In this document: in pieces, positions 14,807 through 18,191 of the stretch | Numbering within the stretch: position 1 is the stretch's first letter | Layout: each line of letters starts with the position of its first letter | From: Lachnospiraceae bacterium | GTDB lineage: Bacteria; Bacillota_A; Clostridia; Lachnospirales; Lachnospiraceae | Reading direction: 5' to 3' | Assembly: GCA_009911175.1 (NCBI GenBank) | Contig: QXWX01000119.1 | Coordinates: forward strand, 1 to 18,191 | DNA length: 18,191 nt | Position numbers and translations under genes: made by a program | Notes under the pieces: model-generated | What the model saw: the letters and a program-made list of their open reading frames with translations, nothing else | The model's database searches: none | Told to the model about the DNA's origin: nothing

Positions 14807-16120
14807 TTAATATGAGACATGTTCCAGTTTTTCGTGGATGATTCTGACCTGATCATCCTCCAGACTTTCATCCGAGCTGATGATCCAGATTCTGTCCGTA
14901 TAGCGTATCAGCTCGCAGTAAATATTGCTTCCATTGATTCGTCTCACTGCGGACACCGCGTCCCATTCCCTGGTCCTGTCCTCGGGAAGATCCTTTTGCT
15001 TGGGCATTTCATCCCTCCAAAGCCGGTCCAGGATCCAGGAATGGCGGCTCTGGTAGATGGTGTACTGAAGATTGTCGGATGTGTCTTCACTGTAGGTACT
15101 GGAAGTTTCAGAGGCTTCAGTATCATATGTTACATAAAAATGGCTGGCACTCCCCAGTACACTTTTCATACGGTCTGCGTTTCCCGAAATGATCATCCCG
15201 TCCATCTGCCGGTAGTCTGCCTGAACCAGGGGAAAATCCTTTACATGGTCCGAAGCTGTTTCCGAGCCGGAGGCAGCGCCCAGGACGACTGCAGTCAGGA
15301 TGACCGTGAGGTAGAAGAAAATGCATATGCCGGCCGCCATCTGATAGATCCAGTTGTCATTTCTGGACGGACGCAAAAACGAGATCAGTGCCGTTACGAT
15401 CAGAAGCGGTATCAGCGTGAGGATCGGTATCACATACAGCGGAGAATATTCCTTCTGATAATAAGAAAAAAATATTGCCGCGATCAGGAAGAGCATCGGG
15501 AACAGGGCTGTCTTAAAGGGCCAAAGGCTTCTTTTTCCATAGATCGGAACAGTGCCTTCCTTGAGCATTCTGCCTCTGGTAACAGACCAATGGAGGAGAA
15601 GGATCCCCTCGGTTATCCGCTCCAAACTGGAAAGAGACATGAAAAGAAGGACAAGAAGCATCAGGTTGTTGAAGATCCATCTGTTGAAATTCAAGGTGAA
15701 CAGCTGGGCCAGGTAAATGGCTGTCAGCAGAAATACAGGTACCGCGCCGCTCAGCCAGAGAAGCCATTCTGCTTTTCGGATATTTGCAAATCGTTCTGCA
15801 GGCTCCACGATCGGAGCCGCATCCTCCCTTGTCCGACGGAAGACGCAGAACTTCCTGCTGCTGTCGATCAGCTTCCATCCGGCGGCTTCACAATATTCGG
15901 CATATTCCTCCGTACTTGCTTCTGGCCGGGTGTCCATCTCCGTTCCATTCGGAAAGACCTCAACCGTATAATCAATGTCGGCAGGGTCCCCCTGTTCGAA
16001 TACCATCCCCAGCCGAAATTCCTTAAAATGCCATCCCCGAAGCGACTGCTCATGCAGATATTCTGCAAAAGCGTCGCAGCTCCGGTAATTGAAAGCGATA
16101 CCAATTTTACGTTTTTTCAT
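14807..16120 (-). CDS. DUF2812 membrane protein, copy A
   Basis: 437 residues from ATG 16120, ribosome site GAGGAGGG about 8 nt upstream on the minus strand. Residues 1-115 are a DUF2812 domain: FNYRSCDAFAEYL, the GWHFKEF strand and EEYAEYCEAAGW. Hydrophobic segments at about 118-142, 148-175, 204-222, 227-249 and 259-282 suggest five membrane helices, followed by a soluble domain (285-437). Molecular function is unknown; the family is typically encoded beside PadR repressors, as here. The first 140 residues are about 84% identical by eye to copy B (16492-17841); the membrane region is much more divergent. Third gene of the operon, 22 bp after padR. Confidence 0.88.
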   Translation of the reverse strand: MKKRKIGIAFNYRSCDAFAEYLHEQSLRGWHFKEFRLGMVFEQGDPADIDYTVEVFPNGTEMDTRPEASTEEYAEYCEAAGWKLIDSSRKFCVFRRTREDAAPIVEPAERFANIRKAEWLLWLSGAVPVFLLTAIYLAQLFTLNFNRWIFNNLMLLVLLFMSLSSLERITEGILLLHWSVTRGRMLKEGTVPIYGKRSLWPFKTALFPMLFLIAAIFFSYYQKEYSPLYVIPILTLIPLLIVTALISFLRPSRNDNWIYQMAAGICIFFYLTVILTAVVLGAASGSETASDHVKDFPLVQADYRQMDGMIISGNADRMKSVLGSASHFYVTYDTEASETSSTYSEDTSDNLQYTIYQSRHSWILDRLWRDEMPKQKDLPEDRTREWDAVSAVRRINGSNIYCELIRYTDRIWIISSDESLEDDQVRIIHEKLEHVSY

Positions 16121-16142
16121 GATAGAATCCCTCCTCGCAGTA

Positions 16143-16460
16143 TTACAAAAAGTCCTTCATATAAAGAGCGCCGTCTTCAACCATGGTTTTCAAACGGGCA
16201 TACTCCTTCGTCAGCATATCGATGCCGGTGTCTGTGATCACATAGGATTTGCGCCTTCCGTCCTCGGCAGTCAGACGGATGATATCGTGCTGCTCAAATC
16301 GGGCCAGCATGGCATACAACGTGCCCGGCCCGACCCGGATCCTGCCGTGCGACAGCTCCTCTACCTTATTCATGATATCCACGCCGCAGCATTCCCCAGT
16401 CAATGCCAGGAGAATATAATACATAGGTTCTGTTAATGTCTGAAATGCTTCTCTTGCCAT
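16143..16460 (-). CDS. PadR-family winged-helix transcriptional repressor
   Basis: 105 residues from ATG 16460 (AAGGCGG upstream); the longer open frame to 16571 would overlap the DUF2812 gene and add a non-family leader. Motifs fit PadR: FQTLTEPMYYILLAL at the N-terminus, G-x-D-I-M-N-K-V, then the wing region with GPGTLYAMLARFE, RRKSYVITDTG and a helical C-terminus for dimerisation. It binds DNA as a dimer and usually represses its own operon; the palindromes at 17913-17958 are the likely target. It lies between two DUF2812 genes with gaps of 31 and 22 bp, so one mRNA is expected. Confidence 0.9.
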   Translation of the reverse strand: MAREAFQTLTEPMYYILLALTGECCGVDIMNKVEELSHGRIRVGPGTLYAMLARFEQHDIIRLTAEDGRRKSYVITDTGIDMLTKEYARLKTMVEDGALYMKDFL

Positions 16461-16491
16461 AATCTGTCCACCGCCTTCTGTATGGGAGCGC

Positions 16492-17841
16492 TCATGGAAA
16501 CGTTCTTTCCGGGTACAAGGAGTTTCCGGGAGTACGGATCTTTTCACAGATGCTTCTGATCTGGCAGTCATTGAGCCTCTTATCCGTATGAATGATCCAT
16601 ATTTGGTCCGGGTAGCATACCAGCTCGGTGCAGATGCCGTGCTCGCTTGTATAGCTCACTGCTGATACGGCATTCCATATGTTGGTCCGGTTTACGGGAT
16701 AGTCCTTTGGAACGGACAATTCATCCTCCCATAGTCTATCCAGGATCCGGGAAAAGCGGCTCTGATAGATGGTATACCAGAGATTGTCATAGGCGGTATC
16801 ACTGTGCAGATACGGATGTTCAGGACTTTCTATACTATAATCTACATAGAAATGGCTGACGCTTCCCAACAAATTTTCCTTATGTTCTGCATATGTCCAT
16901 GTGACCGCTCCGTTCATCTGCCGGTAGTCGGCCTGGATCAGAGGAAAGCCCTCCGCGCTCTCAGGAATAGCCTCTGAGCCGGTGACAGCACCCGGAATCC
17001 ATACGGCCGTGATCAATGTGGAGCAGAAGATGGCAACCCAAACGACCGCGTCCTGAAAGCGCTGGTTATACTTTCTGGACGGCCTCCAGAATGAGATCAA
17101 TGCGCCCAAAGGCATCCGTATGATCAGTATAAGCAATAGGGGAATCAGATACAGCAGGCAGCTTTCTCTGTGGCTGTATAAATGGGTATAAGCCGCCACG
17201 ACAACCAGGAAGAGTATCACGGACCGAGCGGCCTTCAAGGGGAAGCGTTTCTTTTTTCCATATACGGGGGCGCTGCCGGCAGCTATCATTTTCTTCCTCG
17301 TAACAGACCAGAACAGGAGATAGATGCCTCCGAAGATCCTATCTGCGCATAAAAGAGGCAGGAAAAGAAAGAGCAGGAGCGATGGAGCGCTGAAAATCCA
17401 TTCGCTGAAGCTTTCGGTCATCATCTGAGACAGATAGACCGCTGACAGCAGAAATACAGGCACCGCGCCGCCTAGCCAGAGAAGCCATTCTGCCTTCCGG
17501 ATATTTGCAAACCGCTCTTCCGGCGTTACGATGGGAACCGCATCCGCCTCTGTCTGGCGGAAGACGCAGAACTTCCTGCTGCTGTCGATCAGCTTCCACC
17601 CGGCGGCTTCGCAGTATTCGGCATACTCTTCCGTGCTTGCCTCCGGCCGGGTATCCGTCTCGGTTCCCTTCGGAAAAACTTCTACTATATAATGAATATC
17701 GGCCGGATTCCCCTGCTCAAAAACCATTCCTAACCGAAATTCTTTAAAATGCCATCCTAGAAGGGACTGCTGATGCAAATATTCGGCAAACGCGTCACAA
17801 TCTCTGTAATTGAAAGAAATAAAGATGATTCGTTTCTTCAT
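16492..17841 (-). CDS. DUF2812 membrane protein, copy B
   Basis: 449 residues from ATG 17841, with GGAGG about 9 nt upstream. Same plan as copy A: DUF2812 domain (1-115: FNYRDCDAFAEYL, GWHFKEF, EEYAEYCEAAGW), about five membrane segments to about 285, then a soluble domain with IQADYRQM and YTIYQSRFSRILDRLW. The end differs from copy A: after CEKI it carries an extra Thr-Pro-Gly-containing tail of about 14 residues, which may be readthrough where an ancestral stop was lost. First gene of the operon, directly behind the promoter and operator. Function unknown. Confidence 0.88.
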   Translation of the reverse strand: MKKRIIFISFNYRDCDAFAEYLHQQSLLGWHFKEFRLGMVFEQGNPADIHYIVEVFPKGTETDTRPEASTEEYAEYCEAAGWKLIDSSRKFCVFRQTEADAVPIVTPEERFANIRKAEWLLWLGGAVPVFLLSAVYLSQMMTESFSEWIFSAPSLLLFLFLPLLCADRIFGGIYLLFWSVTRKKMIAAGSAPVYGKKKRFPLKAARSVILFLVVVAAYTHLYSHRESCLLYLIPLLLILIIRMPLGALISFWRPSRKYNQRFQDAVVWVAIFCSTLITAVWIPGAVTGSEAIPESAEGFPLIQADYRQMNGAVTWTYAEHKENLLGSVSHFYVDYSIESPEHPYLHSDTAYDNLWYTIYQSRFSRILDRLWEDELSVPKDYPVNRTNIWNAVSAVSYTSEHGICTELVCYPDQIWIIHTDKRLNDCQIRSICEKIRTPGNSLYPERTFP

Positions 17842-17912
17842 ATTATAAATCCTCCTTTCTCCGCATGATTACATCTGGCGCGGCAGTCTTGCTCTGTAAT
17901 CTGTTAGAACTG

Positions 17913-17958
17913 AATATCGAGTATCGATAATTTTATTATATTATCGATACTCGATATT
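17913..17958. promoter_or_regulatory. Perfect inverted repeat, candidate PadR operator pair
   Basis: Two 19-bp arms (17913-17931 and 17940-17958) are exact reverse complements around an 8-nt spacer. Each arm also contains its own dyad, TATCGA-N3-TCGATA (17915-17929 and 17942-17956), so it reads as two dimer sites. One site fills the promoter spacer; the other lies just past the -10 over the expected start site. The operon encodes a PadR repressor, so autoregulation is inferred. Confidence 0.75.
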
Positions 17959-17963
17959 GTCAA
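17935..17963 (-). promoter_or_regulatory. Consensus promoter of the DUF2812-padR operon
   Basis: On the minus strand: TTGACA (17963-17958), exactly 17 nt, TATAAT (17940-17935). Both boxes match the sigma-A consensus fully. Expected start near 17928, giving a leader of about 87 nt to ATG 17841. Its strength implies tight repression by the overlapping operator. Confidence 0.85.
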
Positions 17964-17971
17964 GAGCAAGA

Positions 17972-18191
17972 TTGCGTGATCAGGCAGATTTCAAAAGGTG
18001 TGATGCCTGAAACCGCTGCTTTACCGGCCAGATGCCCTGCAGCAGAGTGCTAGTACAGCGTTGCATTAATAATTGAGTAATAATCACTCGCTGTCCATGC
18101 CATTACTGCGTTGTAGTCAGTCAACGATGCTACCGGCATCGCCTCCTTCCTCCGCCTTGTCCTGACATGGACATCAAGCGCTTATTACTTC
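17972..18191. other. Upstream region of the DUF2812-padR operon to window edge
   Basis: No recognised gene apart from a possible 29-codon minus-strand ORF (18050-18139). CGATGC (18125-18130) and GCATCG (18136-18141) can form a short hairpin covering that ORF's start codon. The plus strand shows no ORF worth calling. Confidence 0.4.
18050..18139 (-). CDS. Possible 29-residue peptide, unknown
   Basis: ATG 18139 to TAG 18052-18050 on the minus strand, preceded by a purine-rich GGAGGAAGGAGG ribosome site whose first GGAGG is 9 nt from the ATG. The frame is closed upstream by two TAA codons at 18187-18182. The peptide (MPVASLTDYNAV..., ending NATLY) is rich in Tyr, Ala, Ser and Thr and has no Lys or Arg. 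It is too short for a family call. It points toward the DUF2812-padR promoter and could be a leader or small-protein gene, or chance. Confidence 0.35.
   Translation of the reverse strand: MPVASLTDYNAVMAWTASDYYSIINATLY

Noticed and set aside
14819..16237. 472-codon open frame on the plus strand
   Set aside because: It lies antisense across the DUF2812 and padR genes, whose motifs and ribosome sites are clear; its translation is low-quality (His/Arg/Pro-rich) with no domain.

Overview
The window looks like chromosomal DNA of a Gram-positive anaerobe of the Clostridia, most likely a Lachnospiraceae relative. Strong AGGAGG-type ribosome sites precede most genes. The pyrimidine genes encode a type-2 PyrF and the PyrK/PyrDB (class 1B) dihydroorotate dehydrogenase pair of Firmicutes. 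PadR/DUF2812 and alpha/beta hydrolase/DUF6320 gene pairs are also present. This assignment is inference from gene content; no 16S or other marker is in the window.

Region 1 (1-2690) is comparatively AT-rich and scarred. It holds the tail of an unrecognised gene, a hairpin repeat, a 4-TM membrane protein, a small exported or anchored protein, and a second exported protein split by a one-base homopolymer frameshift. On the opposite strand lies a decayed brnT-brnA toxin-antitoxin pair: BrnT is frameshifted and BrnA has lost its C-terminal DNA-binding half.

Region 2 (2688-6880) is a membrane-tethered XRE regulator followed by an ABC ATPase and a double-FtsX permease, ending in a good rho-independent terminator. 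The ATPase carries an in-frame insertion of about 48 codons made of a structured repeat sequence, between Walker A and the Q-loop.

Region 3 (6880-7264) is a non-coding block of stacked hairpins. Two of them belong to a 37-nt family also present at 335-371, and the stem differences between copies are largely compensatory.

Region 4 (7265-14710) runs on the plus strand: a TPR-like protein, a hicB antitoxin remnant fused against its stop codon, an HSL-type alpha/beta hydrolase overlapping a condensation-like acyltransferase with a DUF6320 membrane tail, then pyrF, pyrK, pyrD and a CaCA-family Na+/Ca2+ exchanger. PyrD and PyrK make orotate from dihydroorotate with electrons passed through FAD and a 2Fe-2S centre. 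PyrF makes UMP from OMP.

Region 5 (14807-17971) is a convergent minus-strand operon: a DUF2812 membrane protein, a PadR-family repressor and a second DUF2812 paralogue. It is driven by a consensus promoter (TTGACA, 17 nt, TATAAT) sandwiched in a perfect 19-bp inverted repeat made of two TATCGA-N3-TCGATA boxes, a strong candidate for an autoregulatory PadR operator. Upstream of it is a possible 29-codon ORF with a strong ribosome site.
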